NCBI GenBank assembly: GCA_006384855.1
Contig: VCJN01003004.1
Location: forward strand, 62,001 to 126,000
Direction of reading: 5' to 3'
Length of the DNA stretch: 64,000 bases
Source: Tetraselmis striata
Lineage: Eukaryota; Chlorophyta; Chlorodendrophyceae; Chlorodendrales; Chlorodendraceae
The notes under the pieces were generated by a model, which was not told where the DNA came from, searched no databases, and worked only from the letters and a program-made list of their open reading frames with translations. The number at the start of each line of letters is the position of its first letter. Position 1 is the stretch's first letter. The position numbers were made by a program, and so were the translations under genes. Positions 1 to 12,053 of the stretch are shown piece by piece.

Positions 1-1230
1 TACGCGTGTACCCAGGGCAGGGGGCACCGCTACCTGTAGTCGCTACGAGACGCTGCTACTGGTACCGCGACGTCGCTACGACAAGCTACCGCGACGTATA
101 TACACTACGCTTCAAAATAAATGGCAAGTCCTACTATGGGTAGGGTCTGTGCTCGCGCCCAATCGAAGCGCGTGGCGCCACTCCAAATATAGGGGTACCC
201 GTGTGTTCGGAAGGAGTGCTGGCTAAATCCCCCATGTTTTAGATTGAAAGGATTTGGCCGTGTACATTGAAGTGTATGTAGTCGCTAGATGTAAAAAGGA
301 GGCACGAATTTCGCACATCCCGTCGAGTTTACATACGTTAGCACATAGCCAGCGGCCGACAGAGCGTGCAGCACCATCCGCATTTCCAAAATCCCAGGCC
401 GAGTGGGTGAGGCAGTGTGCGAAGGTCAGCCAGCTGCACCAACAAGTTGTGATGGACCATGCGGTGGAGCTGCTGAAAAAAGCAGGAGGGCAGCGTGGCT
501 AATCCCCAACCCTATGGCCCCGAAGATCCCTCCAATGAGGAGCACTCCCCGGTGCTCCTAATTGGCACTCTAGGGGCCACAGCGCACGTAGGATATCTGG
601 CACGGTCGCACAAGGCAGCATGGCGCGTGCGACAAGGGGTTGGCCAGGTCAAACGGGCGGTAGTCACAGCGCCGGCAGAGCGCGAGCTGGTCGGCTAGTC
701 CGCGATCTGTCCACCGCCCGCGCCCAGCCAACGCCCATCTGCCCGTTTTCAATCGCAAGGAATCCATTTCCGGGCTCCCCATGGCCAGCCGGCCCCGTTC
801 CAATAGTAGGGTCCACGAAGCCCCAGCAGGGCGGGTCAGGTCCCAGTGGATCGGAGGTCAGCGGATGGGCAAGTGATGTTCGTTTCTGGGGAAAATCCCG
901 AATACTGCCAAGGAAACAACGTAACTATTTCGTGTATTAGTCGTTATGTGAGAACACCCTTGAGACTCTGGCTCTGGGGGTCCTCTTTTGCATGCGGCAC
1001 TGTGGATTAATATAGTATTGAAAAATCTGATATGGATTATTTCTTAGTTAGAGCGCGCGTCGCGCTGCATCATCAGATATTATATCATATCAGCGCGTGA
1101 GAGATTGAGAGTACGGGTACCAGACTGAGTACGGCACTGAGAGTACCGGTACGGCGTGACTACAGGTTTAGTGAGTCAATGAGTCGTATTTTTTACTAAG
1201 CGGCGCTTCGCGCCGGGGATTTGTGGAGGT
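1..1230. other. intergenic spacer, no supported gene
   Basis: This stretch has only short frames without recognisable domains. It contains CGCTAC-rich and GGTACC-rich simple sequence at the left edge, two exact TAGTCGCTA motifs (37-45 and 279-287), and an AT-rich part around 1000-1200 with further GGTACC palindromes. The frames at 254-502 and 495-698 overlap out of phase and look like chance or a decayed repeat. Confidence 0.6.
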
Positions 1231-1560
1231 GCCCCTACCTCTTGGGTTGAGCCCGGTGCGGGATGCGGGCCGCTTTCAGCCGGGTTGTAGTGTCGATCTT
1301 GTGATACCGTTGTTTCCGGGTAATACTGCTTTTAGCGTTAGATTTGTCAGCAATTTATTTTTAAAGAGAAGTATTATTTTTTTGTAAATAAAACAGATTA
1401 AATCTGCAAGCCGCGTAAAAGCGGGCCGCTGACTACTGGTGTGCATTACAAAAAGGCCAGTACCCAACCCACCGCTAAAAGTTGTATTACCCCCCCCCAA
1501 AAAGCAGCACTACAAGATCAGCAATACAGTACAAGCCGCCTACAGGCGGCCCGCTTCCCG
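1231..1560. repeat. dispersed hairpin-bearing repeat (copy 1)
   Basis: The block carries modules that recur elsewhere in the window: a GAATTACAAAAAGG-like piece followed by CAGT (here GCATTACAAAAAGGCCAGT at 1442-1460), an AAGATCAGCA-like piece, and short hairpins such as GCCGCCTACAGGCGGC (1535-1550). An opposite-strand version of the same modules lies at 1260-1345. Related copies are at about 17700-17890, 49190-49275 and 55290-55330. It has no coding capacity, so a MITE-like or foldback repeat is the best description. The full ends are not resolved. Confidence 0.5.
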
Positions 1561-1791
1561 CACGAGGCCGCGCAGGTCGGGCCGGTCGTCAGGTCTACGG
1601 GGCGGGCACGGCGCGAATCGCCGCGCCCGCCGCCTGTACCGGCAATGGACGCCGGACGCCGTCGTACGACCGTCGCCCGTCCGTCGACGGACGCCGCGCC
1701 CCAGGTCGGCGGACTGCCCCCGCAACGCGGCGCGACCCCTTTTTACAGCATCATTTTACAGGATATACTCGGACTACCGCATAAGTAAGGA

Positions 1792-2380
1792 TCCAACGAC
1801 TGCTTTGAGGGCTGCAGAGCGCCACAAAATCCAGAAGTATGACGAGGGTGTCCGAAACGCCGCCGGCATGCTTCGCTTTGTTCCTTTCGCCGTTTCCGAG
1901 TTTGGCTCGCTGGCCCCGCACGCCGAGGCTTTCTTGGTGGAGCTCGCGAAAGCTAGCCACACACACACAGTGGCCAAAAAATCGGCCCGCTCTTGTCTGC
2001 GTGGCGCCGCCGTTTCTCCTTGCTCATCAACATGGCACATGCAGACAACGTTCTTGGCGGGATCGCGTCCGCGCGTGCGGCACGTGATGGTACTCCTGCG
2101 CCTGCGTCGCGTCGCTCGTCGGCATGTGTTGCTATGACCCGGGTCATTGGTTGCAAGCGTCCTCGCCGCGGCTGATAGCCTACCCCGGGGCGGGGGTCCC
2201 TTTGGTCCCTGGCTTCTAAGTGATTTCGTGGTTCCCTTGGCTCCTTCTTGGTTCTTGGCTCCCTGTCCTCCTGCTCGACCTTGGTTTTAGGCTTATGTCT
2301 CTCTTTTGCTGGCAACCTTTCACAGTTGAAGTTAGTTCTGTTTGTAGTGCGCTTTTGTGAAAGCCCTTATGTAAATAAAA
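1792..2380 (+). mobile_element. 5'-truncated non-LTR retrotransposon, family A, with 17-bp target-site duplication
   Basis: The piece starts abruptly inside the C-terminal coding part of a LINE-type protein; the frame reads DPTTALRAAERHKIQKYDEG and continues to about 2090. It runs through a 3' UTR ending in a TTATGTAAATAAAA-type tail. The same 17-bp word, TACCGCATAAGTAAGGA, sits immediately before (1775-1791) and after (2381-2397), which marks a target-primed insertion. A second, longer copy of the family lies at 2757-3870 on the other strand, and a very short tail-only copy at 21718-21788. Only the C-terminal domain is left, so the copy is inactive. Confidence 0.8.
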
Positions 2381-2602
2381 TACCGCATAAGTAAGGAATA
2401 GTCGCTGAATAGTCTCGCTTGCTGATTCAGCAGTAAAAACGCGCTGCGGTACCGCGTTGTTTTGACGTTTTAGACGAATATATGACGTGCCTGGGCTAGA
2501 ATACACGCGCATTCATTCAGAACTTTACCGTCCACGTACCAGTACCGTGAAATCAAACGAGCGAACACCGAACGTATGACGGTTCATGCGCGAAGCGCGT
2601 AT

Positions 2603-2648
2603 GACGGAGGACGGACGGACGGACGGACGGACGGAGGACGGAGGACGC
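2603..2648. repeat. GGAC-type microsatellite
   Basis: Tandem GGAC/GGAGGAC units lie in the AT-richer spacer between the two opposed family A LINE copies. Confidence 0.85.
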
Positions 2649-2756
2649 CTAAAAATCCGTGATAAAATCGTATTGTATCCGTTATCGATTCTCTCATATT
2701 CCAGGCGATTTCGGACGCGGCCCTCCTTTTCCTCCGCTCAACCCAAGAGGTAGGGG

Positions 2757-3870
2757 AATTACATCAGGGCTTTCACAAATGCGCACTACAAACAGAAACT
2801 AACAGCAACTATGAAAGGTTGCCAGCAAAAGAGAGACATAAATAAGCCTGAAACCACAGTCGAGCAAGAGGACAGGGAGCCAAGAACCAAGAAGGAGCCA
2901 AGGGAACCACGAAGTCGCTTATTTAGCTGCCAGGAACCAAATAAAGGGACCCCCGCCCCGGGCGGGGTAGGCTATCAACCGCGGCGAGGACGCTTGCAGC
3001 CAATGACCCGGGTCATAGCAACACATGCCGACGAGCGACGGGACGCAGGCGCAGGAGCACCATCACGTGCCGCACGCGCGGCCGCGCGCGACTCCGCCAA
3101 GAACGTCTGCACCGACCCCTCCTTGTTGATGAGCAAGGAGAAACGGCGGCGCCACGCAGACAAGAGCTGGTCGATTTTTTGGCCAGTGTGTGTGTGGCTA
3201 GCTTTCACGAGCTCCACCAAGAAAGCCTCAGCGTGCGGGGCCAGCGAGCCAAACTCGGAAACGGCGAAAGGAACAAAGCGAAGCATGCCGGCGGCGTTTC
3301 GGACACCCTCGTCATACTTCTGGATTTTGTGGCGCTCTGCAGCCCGCAAAGCAGTCGTTGGATCCGAGGTTGACACGCCGAGGATAGGGGCAATGGTGGT
3401 ATCGAGAGCAACCGTGTTCCCGCGGATACCGCCATACCCAAAAAGCCCAACATCGGCCGGCCGGCCGTCGCTGCCCTTCGGAAGGGAAACAAGCACCGAC
3501 GGGTCCGTGAGGATCTGGACACCCACGCCCAGGCAGGGCGGACTTCACGTCGTGGCAAATGTCGGAAAGGCCATGTGCCGCCCACTCGTGTGCTGCGTGA
3601 TTGGAGTCGCCCCCAGAGCAACGTGCCACGTGATCAGGGTATGCGACCGCCCAAGTTGAAGGAGTGAAATCCACGCAAGCCTCCTCAAAACGGGCCATCA
3701 TACCTTGTACCGAGAAAGAGCAAAAAGCACAAGGGCATGGCTCGCCAAGGGAGAGGACAGGAGCCGCCGGAAGGCCAAATGGGCGGCAAGCGGCAACGCG
3801 GAACATGGAATCGTAGTACTCAGGGGAACGCTCACGGACATCACCAATGAAGGCGACCCTCACTTGGAGG
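2757..3870 (-). mobile_element. 5'-truncated non-LTR retrotransposon, family A, longer copy
   Basis: Read on the minus strand, the copy encodes the C-terminal part of a LINE polyprotein. First comes a Cys/His segment (PCPCAFC, later DHVARCSGG), then a block with GRPADVGLFGYGG and DPTTALRAAERHKIQKYDEG, typical of the end of non-LTR element proteins. The 3' UTR has the same tail as the copy at 1792-2380. The Cys/His part (about 3530-3863) and the RPAD part (2975-3526) are in different frames, so there is a frameshift near 3527. The two copies face each other and form an inverted repeat with arms of roughly 580 bp. Confidence 0.75.
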
Positions 3871-3899
3871 ATCAGTCAATGAGTCGTAGTGATTCTTTT

Positions 3900-4461
3900 C
3901 TTTTATAATAAGTACCATAGCGCTATATCCTTAATGGTACGCCGCCGTGGCTGCTCCCGGCACTGACGACGGAAATAAAACATGCAAATTGATAGATTAT
4001 GAACACGGATACATTACGTAATTATGCAGTGATATTTTTGTATGTAGCTGTGCTAGCTTGTTTTTTAACCATGCCATAAAGTACAGGAACGGTACTACGT
4101 AACCCTCATTTATCGCGATCACGCACGACGCGCTGGTAATAGTCGCTATGCTGAGGGCGCGGCGCCTGATGCACCGCAAGTAACAATCCGCTACAGGTAG
4201 GCGCTGTGCGCGCCACTCGCCACTTCGCCCGTCCGACCAATTGCCCAACCGGCTCGAGCATTTCTGCGCCGCGGTATACCGTACCTCAAAAACTGCCAGC
4301 GAGCCATCCCAGTACGGACAAGCGCGCTCCAGACTGATGCCCCTAACGACCCGTCAAGTCTAGCAAGAGCAAGGCCGCAGCCACTTCACCAGCAGGAAGA
4401 GCGCCCCGTCCAGCGAGGGTGGTAGCACGACGCGCCACATAGTCCCAACCGGCACGGCGTA
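3900..4461. other. spacer upstream of the membrane-protein gene
   Basis: I see no supported gene. It holds an AT-rich part, one exact TAGTCGCTA (4140-4148) and a GC-richer part near 4200-4461 that may include the promoter and 5' UTR of the gene starting at 4462. Confidence 0.5.
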
Positions 4462-5090
4462 ATGACGGCGGCTGCGGTGCCCAATACCTCGGCGGAATTC
4501 GCTTCCGACCAGTACGGCCGGGAGCTAGAAAAGAACCTCAGGGACCTCGGAATCCGACAAAATGAGGGACTACTGGCGTGCTACAATGAGGTGCGTCCTG
4601 CCTCTAGCGCCGGAGCTACAAGCCACCCCGGCCGGTGCCGTAGTCACCTCCCGCAAGACGTGCCGTCCGGGCAGCACTGCGAACCGTCGCATTTCCGCGA
4701 CGTTCGAGTGGCCGTTCTGAGATCGCGCGCCGGCCGGCTCTCGCGGGGTGTTTGCAGGATGCAGCCTTGGCGTATCAGTGCCGGGTGGACACGGACTGCT
4801 GCGGGGTGGGGCCCAAGGCCCGCAACGACGGCGCATGGAACAAGTGCTGCGTGGCGGGTAACTCGAGCGGCGTGGAGCTGGACGTATGGGTCACCCTGGC
4901 GGCGTGCATGGGCCTGCTGGTGCTCTTCGTGGCCGGTGAGTGCCTGAACCTCGGCGTGCACTTGACGCCCTCCCCGTTCCTGGCAGTGCACAAGCAAATA
5001 TGCAAGGAGTGCGACTGGGACAGCTTTCGGCCGCTCCACCGCGAGGCAGATGATCGTCGCGCGGGTGAAACGGGGTGCGAGTGCGATTGA
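4462..5090 (+). CDS. small Cys-rich single-pass membrane protein, three exons (unrecognised family)
   Basis: The model has exons 4462-4590, 4758-4935 and 4987-5090, giving 136 aa. Donors are GAG|GTGCGT and CCG|GTGAGTG; acceptors are TTTGCAG and a pyrimidine-rich TGGCAG. Exon 1 encodes a hydrophilic N-terminus (MTAAAVPNTSAEFASDQYG). Exon 2 encodes a Cys-pair region (YQCRVDTDCCGVGPK, then WNKCCVAGNSSG) followed by a hydrophobic segment, TLAACMGLLVLFVA. The last exon adds a short Cys-containing tail (QICKECDWD) to a TGA. Intron 2 is only 51 nt and in frame, so read-through would also make a protein; the splice sites are strong and removal extends the hydrophobic segment. I do not recognise the family. 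The Cys pairs before one membrane span suggest a disulfide-stabilised lumenal or extracellular knob, which is inference. Further exons may follow at 5275-6237. Confidence 0.55.
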
Positions 5091-5274
5091 AGTCGCTACC
5101 CGGTACCCATATTTACCCGGTGTATCCTGACAGCAATAATCGTCGAACACTGGCGCTCGATTTTTTTGAGGCTGCTAAGGCACCTCCCGCCCATATCCAG
5201 CCACCTGGCCGAGCTTTCCCGGCCTCGGCCGTGCATCGCACTACCAGAACTCGCTGACCTCTCCCGTCAGCCAC

Positions 5275-6237
5275 GATTAAAGTTGCTACGGCCCAACGTC
5301 CGGCGACACGCGCCCTGCGTCTAGGCCTTGGTAGCGGCGACGTGTTGGCGGGGGGCGACGGTTGGTATCGGCCCAACCCGCTCATCGTGCCCGACATGCC
5401 GCGTCGGTCTGCTTCCAATGTAGTAACGCAGTCGCCTCGCGTCACTGCCCGCGCGCAGGGATCTTGCTGTACGTCGAGCGGCGCAGGCGCGGTGCCCTGC
5501 AGAAGGCGCAGTCTGCGGGCCCCGCGGAATTAGCGGTTGAGCTCCCCCGCCCCGAACAGAAACCCGGCGCGGCCGGCGTCTCCGGGAGGCCGTCCGCGTG
5601 CGGCACCCCCCAAGACGCACCTCGGCCGGTAGTCACCGTCGCAACTCCCTCACCTCCAGTTGCCGGCAACCACGACCGGCGCTCTGTCCGCCTCGTTGCG
5701 CTCGACGTCAAGCAGCGCCTGTTCGGCAGCCCGGGCTCCACGCCGGTCGCGAGTCCGCAAGCCCAAAAGTCGCTGGCGCCCGGCGGCGTCTTCTCGGGGA
5801 CTGAGAGGGCCCAGTTGCCCGATTCGCCGCCGTGCTACCCTATCTCACCCGAAACCGCCACCGAGAAGCCCACGGTGGAGGTGGGGAGAAATACCTGGCG
5901 CCGTGGCCAAAGCCGTTTCCACAAAGAGAGTACGTCGGCACCCCTCGCGTCCCAATCACTTACCAACACATTTCACTGTGCTGTCATAGTGCGAGCTTCG
6001 AGCGGTTTTCATAGTCCGCCGCTGATGGTGGGGCTGCTAACTGGCTGGATGCTGCCCGTAGGCGTGGCGAACGAAGAGGCAACGACGGGCGCGGCGGCTG
6101 GCCAGATGCAGACGCCCACCGACAGGAGGCTCGTCAGCTTTGGCAGTGTCATCTGCCCGCCCTCGATGGAGACACCTGGAGGCACCAACCAGGCGGTCTG
6201 CAGCCACAACATCCCCACGCCTGAGAAGGATGAATGA
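5275..6237 (+). CDS. possible further coding exons, hydrophilic low-complexity protein
   Basis: After a good acceptor (CTCTCCCGTCAG, about 5274) one frame stays open to 5533. A second frame, 5362-6237, is open for 291 codons and carries Ser/Pro-rich sequence (for example RSVRLVALDVKQRLFGSPG near 5690). A GTACGT donor-like site at about 5929 may end the coding part. These could be C-terminal exons of the upstream membrane-protein gene or a separate gene convergent with trmA. I could not find one splice pattern joining them all, and no domain is recognisable. Treat the extent as provisional. Confidence 0.3.
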
Positions 6238-6404
6238 GCTGGCGCCACCTCATCTCTCCTCCGAACTCCAGTGCGCCTCAGCAGCACCGACTCCAGCGCA
6301 ACGAGGAGCTGCGCCCACCTGCAGCAGGCGGGCTAGCGCCCAGCTAGCACAGCCTGGCGCAGGCGGCCAGCCCCGCTGACTAACTTCCGCACATTTTTTC
6401 TTCT

Positions 6405-6417
6405 TCTTATTACATCC
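6405..6417 (-). terminator. TGTAA poly(A) signal of the trmA-type gene
   Basis: On the minus strand, about 75 bases behind the stop codon, the sequence GGATGTAATAAG contains TGTAA, the poly(A) signal used by many green algae. It is placed where the 3' end of this transcript is expected. Confidence 0.5.
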
Positions 6418-6486
6418 TCCCACTCCCAGCCGCTAAGGGCAGAGCCACGACGTCCAGCGGTGCCCCGCGTGCGCCGCCGAGAGCAG

Positions 6487-6769
6487 TCACGCAGTGCGCG
6501 GATCCCCCTGCTGCTGCTGAGGGCGTGGGCGCCGCCGCAGGTAGACGCCGCACTCAGCATGCTTTGTGTATGGGAAGTGGTCAAACACGCAGAACCGGTC
6601 CACCTGTAAGTCACACCGGTTGCTGGGTGTCAGTGTACCCATTGCCGTGCTCCCGACATGGCCCAAAACATCTATCAATGAGAACCCAGATCAACATCAG
6701 TAATTCTACTAGCACATATCACCGCCCAATACATGTTCATACATACAGGTATATTATATTTATATACAA

Positions 6770-6801
<32 letters not shown>

Positions 6802-9800
6802 CGCCAGAAGCAGTGTGACCTTGGATACACTGTACCATTGAAATGGGTGCGCAGGTCAATACGAAATGAACTGTTTTCCAAGCATTATGCCATAAAAGTT
6901 GTGCAGTCATTGTGGCGTATTCTGACAGACTTTGACAGGCATATAGGTTTTACTCGTTTTGCGTGCTCATTCGTGTGTGTGATTGCAACTCCCCCCCCCC
7001 CCCCCCCCCCCCATCCCGCCCCCCCCCCCCCCCCCCCCCCCGAAAATGTTGATCATGAAACAACACCGCATCAAAAAACTAAAAGCAGGGGTTCAATGGT
7101 ATGCTTTATTGCATTTTGACCATCACCCGATTTCACGTCAACAAGCCATGCATATGTTTGTGAGTGTATCCATGCGGCAACCGTTTGCAGATATGCTTGT
7201 AGAGGAGCAGGAGGGGTTCGCCGTGGCATGGCGATGCGCAGAACGGGAAGAGAACGGTGGCGTCAAAGGAGGGACGGGCAGCTATGGCGTGATACGCGCG
7301 GCGGCGGAGGGGCGCACCTGGTGGGTGCGGCACAGGCCGGCGAGGTCTCGCTTCAGCGCCTCGGGGTTGCAGGAGATGTACAGAATGTTGTGGTGCGACT
7401 TGAGGAAGCGCAGCGTTACCGCGTCCAGCCCTGCGCACATCAGCGCCGACCAGCGCGCGAGAGGGGTGAGTTTGGGGGGAATGTGCTGCCAGGGCGGCGG
7501 TCGGGGTTGCGGGGGGGGGGGGGGGGGGGGGAGAAGGGGGAGGGGGGGCATGAGGTAGCCACAGCACAGTGGGTAGCGGATGGCCGGCTTGCCTGACCGC
7601 GGCGGATCCACCAGCACTGTGCTGAAGCGGCGCGCCATCAGCTCCTGCGCACAGCCATGTCACCCACCGGGCAGCAGGGAGCGGTGAGGGAGACCGGGAG
7701 GCCGCAGGCACGCGATGCTCCCAGGGGCGGCGCCCCCAGCAACGCAGCATCGGGGGGGCAGCACAATTGAGCACGGAAAATCCCTGAAAACAGAGCATGA
7801 AACGACAATGAAACGCTCCAGACAATGATGTGTATAACAAAAAAGTCTGTTGTTGAATGTGTATATTAACAAGTAAATGACAATGATAAGCAGCAATAGA
7901 GAGTCGATGCCGACTTGGCATGTATGTTACTTTACGCCCATTGACAATGTATTATGCTTGGTGCGTGTGTGATGTATGTCATGATGCTGCTTCATAAGCA
8001 GCCAATACTGATTTATGAATTATCACATGGCTCAATTGGGCGCAGTTTAGTGGGAAAATAACACATCACCGAATGCAATGCGGAGTGTCCATTGCATCCA
8101 TCTCGGGACAGGAGGGGGGGGGGGGAGGGAGGGTAACCAACATCCATGCAGTAAGGAAACCTGCAATGGCTTTGGGTCATGGTGCGCTAGGGCGGTAATC
8201 CATATGCAACCCTATAAGAGCCAACCTAAAGTTACTGCAGGGCCTACCAGCAAAGCAGGGGCGTCATGCCGGCTGTCATGGGAGGATGCTGTGGCTGGCA
8301 GGCACACTGCCGCAGTTGGACGGGTAGCTGGCCCCAGTGTTTGGGACAAGCTGAATTTACCAAAGCCCGCGAAAATAAATGTCGATTATATATTCATCGC
8401 TTAAGTCATACCTGCAGCGTCATCGGCGGGTTAACTGTGACGGCGGCGGCTGGAGTGGCAGTACGGATTTTGGTTCATTAGAGGGGATTCACGGAAGTTA
8501 GGGTGAAGACCGCAGGTCGCAAACCGGTCTAGTCAGCGGTGTAATCCTCGCGAATTGATACACGGGTCTTTATTATCAGAGTAGTCGGTGGTAGTTGGCA
8601 GGTTGTTGGCAGACGTAGAGTAATGGCGGCATCACCACCACGAAGCTCCACCCTCCCGGGCATCTACACTTGCGCGAGCACTTGACTGGCTTCATCACCG
8701 TCCATGCACCCGTCGGACCGTTCACAGAGGACATCGAAAATATATCGTGGCGACTGCAGCGCTGTCGAAGCCGACTGTAGTGGTAAACTCGGTCGGGGGT
8801 GCGGGCAAAATACGCTGCTGCTGGCTGCCTTGACTGTTGATGCCGGTGGCTACCGCCGCCCAACGCACGCAGCCATGCCCCACCTGGCCACCTATTCCCT
8901 AGATTTACTCATATACTGCAAATATGGAGAAGGTTGATAATCTAGGCGCTGCTGAACGGTCGTAGACAGTGACTTGGCGCTACCTGAGAACTCCCAGGTG
9001 GTCCCACCACCACCTCGGACAGACGCCGACTAGGATGCCGCCCGTGCCGGAGCTAGACACTAGCGCCGCTGCGGTATCGCTCACCGGAACTATACCGGTA
9101 TCCCCGACTGGCTGCAGTCTGGTGTTTAAGGGTCGCGCGGTGCTGGCGCCTGCTGAGCGCGATCGGTTTGGGTCGCCCCCAGCGTGTCCGGCTCGCGTCT
9201 GCTCTCTCACCGCGTGGTCAACGTCGGTCCATCAGCCCATCACGGCCACGATCCCTCTCCAGTCGTCGCCAAATTAGTTTGGGTACTGGTTGACCGACCG
9301 TAGGTTTCGCTCTCCGACCCACCGTCAGGCGGGTGCGCGGAACTTGTTTGAGCAGCGTGCTGAGCAGGCTACCCGTCCGCGTCTCTCTCCGCCTACTCGC
9401 CTGCCCACCGTGACTGCCAGTAGCGTACATGCGCATCGGCATCGGCGCGGGGCGTCGCCTGCCATATGTATTATTCACCCTCGACGCAGTACACACAAAT
9501 ACTATTATTATATCACCCTGATTAAAAAACGCCAGTCAAAACCTGACCCTTATTTTGACGAGGGATGACCCGATCAGCACCCGTATAGATCGACCGTATA
9601 TTATTCAGGAGAGTATTTTACGCGTACGCGAGGTGTACGGATGACGTGGATCGTACATCACCCTAATTTTCACCCGTACAGCACTGTACTGTACTTCCGC
9701 GGCCCCCCTCTATCAGGGTTCAATGTAGCGACCGCCTGTAATGATTTCGGAGTGTGAGGTTTAAGGTTTCGTCGGGGCTTTAGGTTTTGGGGAAACCCTG

Positions 9801-11895
9801 GAAACGGCAAGGAAGGCAGGGCGGCGCGCGGACCTCCATGCCGCCCTGGCTGTCGGGCTGCGGGTCCGCTGCCTGCGCCTCGTCTCGCTCCTCCGCGGCG
9901 CCTGAGCTTTCCGTGTCGACCCTGTCGCACGCCTCCGGAGCAGCGCCAGCAGTCGCCTCCGCTACCGCCCCCGCCGTGCCCCCCTCGGCGGCCCGCTGAG
10001 CTCGCTGGGCGTCGCGTTTGTGGCGGCCTTGCTCTTGACGGAGCCGCTTCCCCCGCGACTTGCGCGCATGGAGCATCTGCGCGTCCACAAGGCGGCATCC
10101 AAATACGCAGTGAGAAACGAGCCCGCGGGAGACGTATTCGGGGGAGACCACGGCGCTCGATTCTCTGCTGAACGGATTCGTAGCGAAATTCAACACTGCG
10201 CTTTATTTTATCAACACGCCGTCAGTAACCCCAGCGAATTAACGAAACTTGCCCGTCGTCAACATCATCAACAGACTTGCTGCATCAGTTCACGGTAGCT
10301 TCTCAAAATTCGACTCCCGCAATTGCTGTAAGACATAAGACTACAATCATAAACTCACAACGAAGTGAATTCAAAATTATGAACTGCAACGAATATTTCA
10401 ATAGTATGTCCCCAACACAAGGCCCCCCTTATTCTCAACATATACGGTTGAACGACAGCATGAAAAGAACGCACTGGTATCACTTGCTGGCAGCATCGAA
10501 GTATGCTTGAGTGTAAAATTTGTGGACATGCATGCAGCTGGTCGGCATCATGCATCGAAAGCCATATACGACATGTGTGCGCTGTGTCTGGAAAGAGAGC
10601 AGGGGCCGGGGGGGGGGGGGGGGGGGGTACCTTGCTGCAGTACCGCCCGCTCGGCAGGCAGTACACGCGCGCATTCGCGACGCCGTTGCTGGCCAGGTTC
10701 TCGTTGGCGGCCTCCACCAGCGCGGGGTCCAGCTCCACGCCGACCACCTCCTTGAAGTAGGGTGCTAGAGCTGCGGCGGGGGTGGGCCGGGCGAGAGGAC
10801 CGGGGGCAGGGGAGAGGAGCGGGGATGGACGCGTGTGAGAAGCGGACAGCACCGGTGCATGCCATCCCCGACAGATAAATTCGGGTGGGACGCACCTCCA
10901 AGAAAGCATTTGTAAGAAAGAGTCTGCGTTCCCCCCACCCGAAACTAAACCGATGCAGGGCAAATATACCAAAAGTTCAAGAAAGTGCCGCTAGGCCCCA
11001 TCATATCTTTCAATTAGCAGATTCTTACAGGTGTGCCGGGCACCCGGCCTGGAAGTACACATCGCGAGCTCTGTATTTCAGCTTTAAGCGGAGCCGTGAC
11101 CGGTCAAGTGTACAGAACTGACTTGTAGCCGTGCAACCAAGGTGGGCGTCCACAGATATCCGTGAAGACAGTATATCCGACACGTGCTCGCACTGAACAA
11201 TATCCTCTCAGGTTTCGTGACATTGATGCAATTGTACCGCGCTTAGAAAGCGATATTTGTTTTCGACAGTACAGTGCCTCAGGTTGTAACTTAAACAGTG
11301 CACAATCACCGTCCGTCTAGCGTGGTATGGGAAACCGTACATCCCTCTTTGCATAATACATACATATATATGTGTGTATATGTGTGTGTATACATACATA
11401 TACATATACATATACCACATATGCATATATATACATATACATGTATATAGAGAGAAAAAATGCCTACATATGGTACATACATACATACATAATACATGTG
11501 CATCTACATCTACATTTATATGCCGCTTACAATGGGCCAGCGTGAGCACAATGTCCATAAAGCTACTGAAAACGACGAACTCGCTGTTCGATTGCCCTCT
11601 GTGCATGAATGTCTACCCCGCGCACTGTGCGAGGCCCAGCTATGGTCGGCGGCCTCACCCACGGTGTGGTTGCCATTTCCACAGTAGAGCTCCAGGAAGC
11701 TCGCTTCCTGCGCCGGAAAGCAGGGGCAAATGTCGGTGCATGAGCAGCGACTGCGCGATTCAAACAATCACAGCACCCACAGGGACAGGGACAGGGGAAT
11801 TATGGGGGACGATTCTAATGCCATTGCCGTGGCACACTGTAAAGCACATCCTTCAGAGTGTAGTACTGCTCCCCCTCTCAATGAAGCAGTTAAAC

Positions 11896-11949
<54 letters not shown>

Positions 11950-12002
11950 AGGGAGAGAGAGAGAGCAGAGGGAGAGGGAGGGAGGGAGAAGGAGAGAGGG
12001 AG

Positions 12003-12053
<51 letters not shown>

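Noticed and set aside
7133..7921. 262-aa minus-strand frame
   Set aside because: It runs through the poly-C tract of a trmA intron and covers the exons in the wrong frame; the real exons are 7318-7430 and 7593-7644.
9750..9800. Telomere-like TTTAGGG sequence
   Set aside because: Only single degenerate units (TTTAAGG, TTTAGGT) occur, here and near 48180; there is no tandem array.
9670..10196. Nested minus-strand gene in the large trmA intron
   Set aside because: Arg/Ala/Glu-rich frames of this size are expected in GC-rich sequence, and no domain or splice support is visible.
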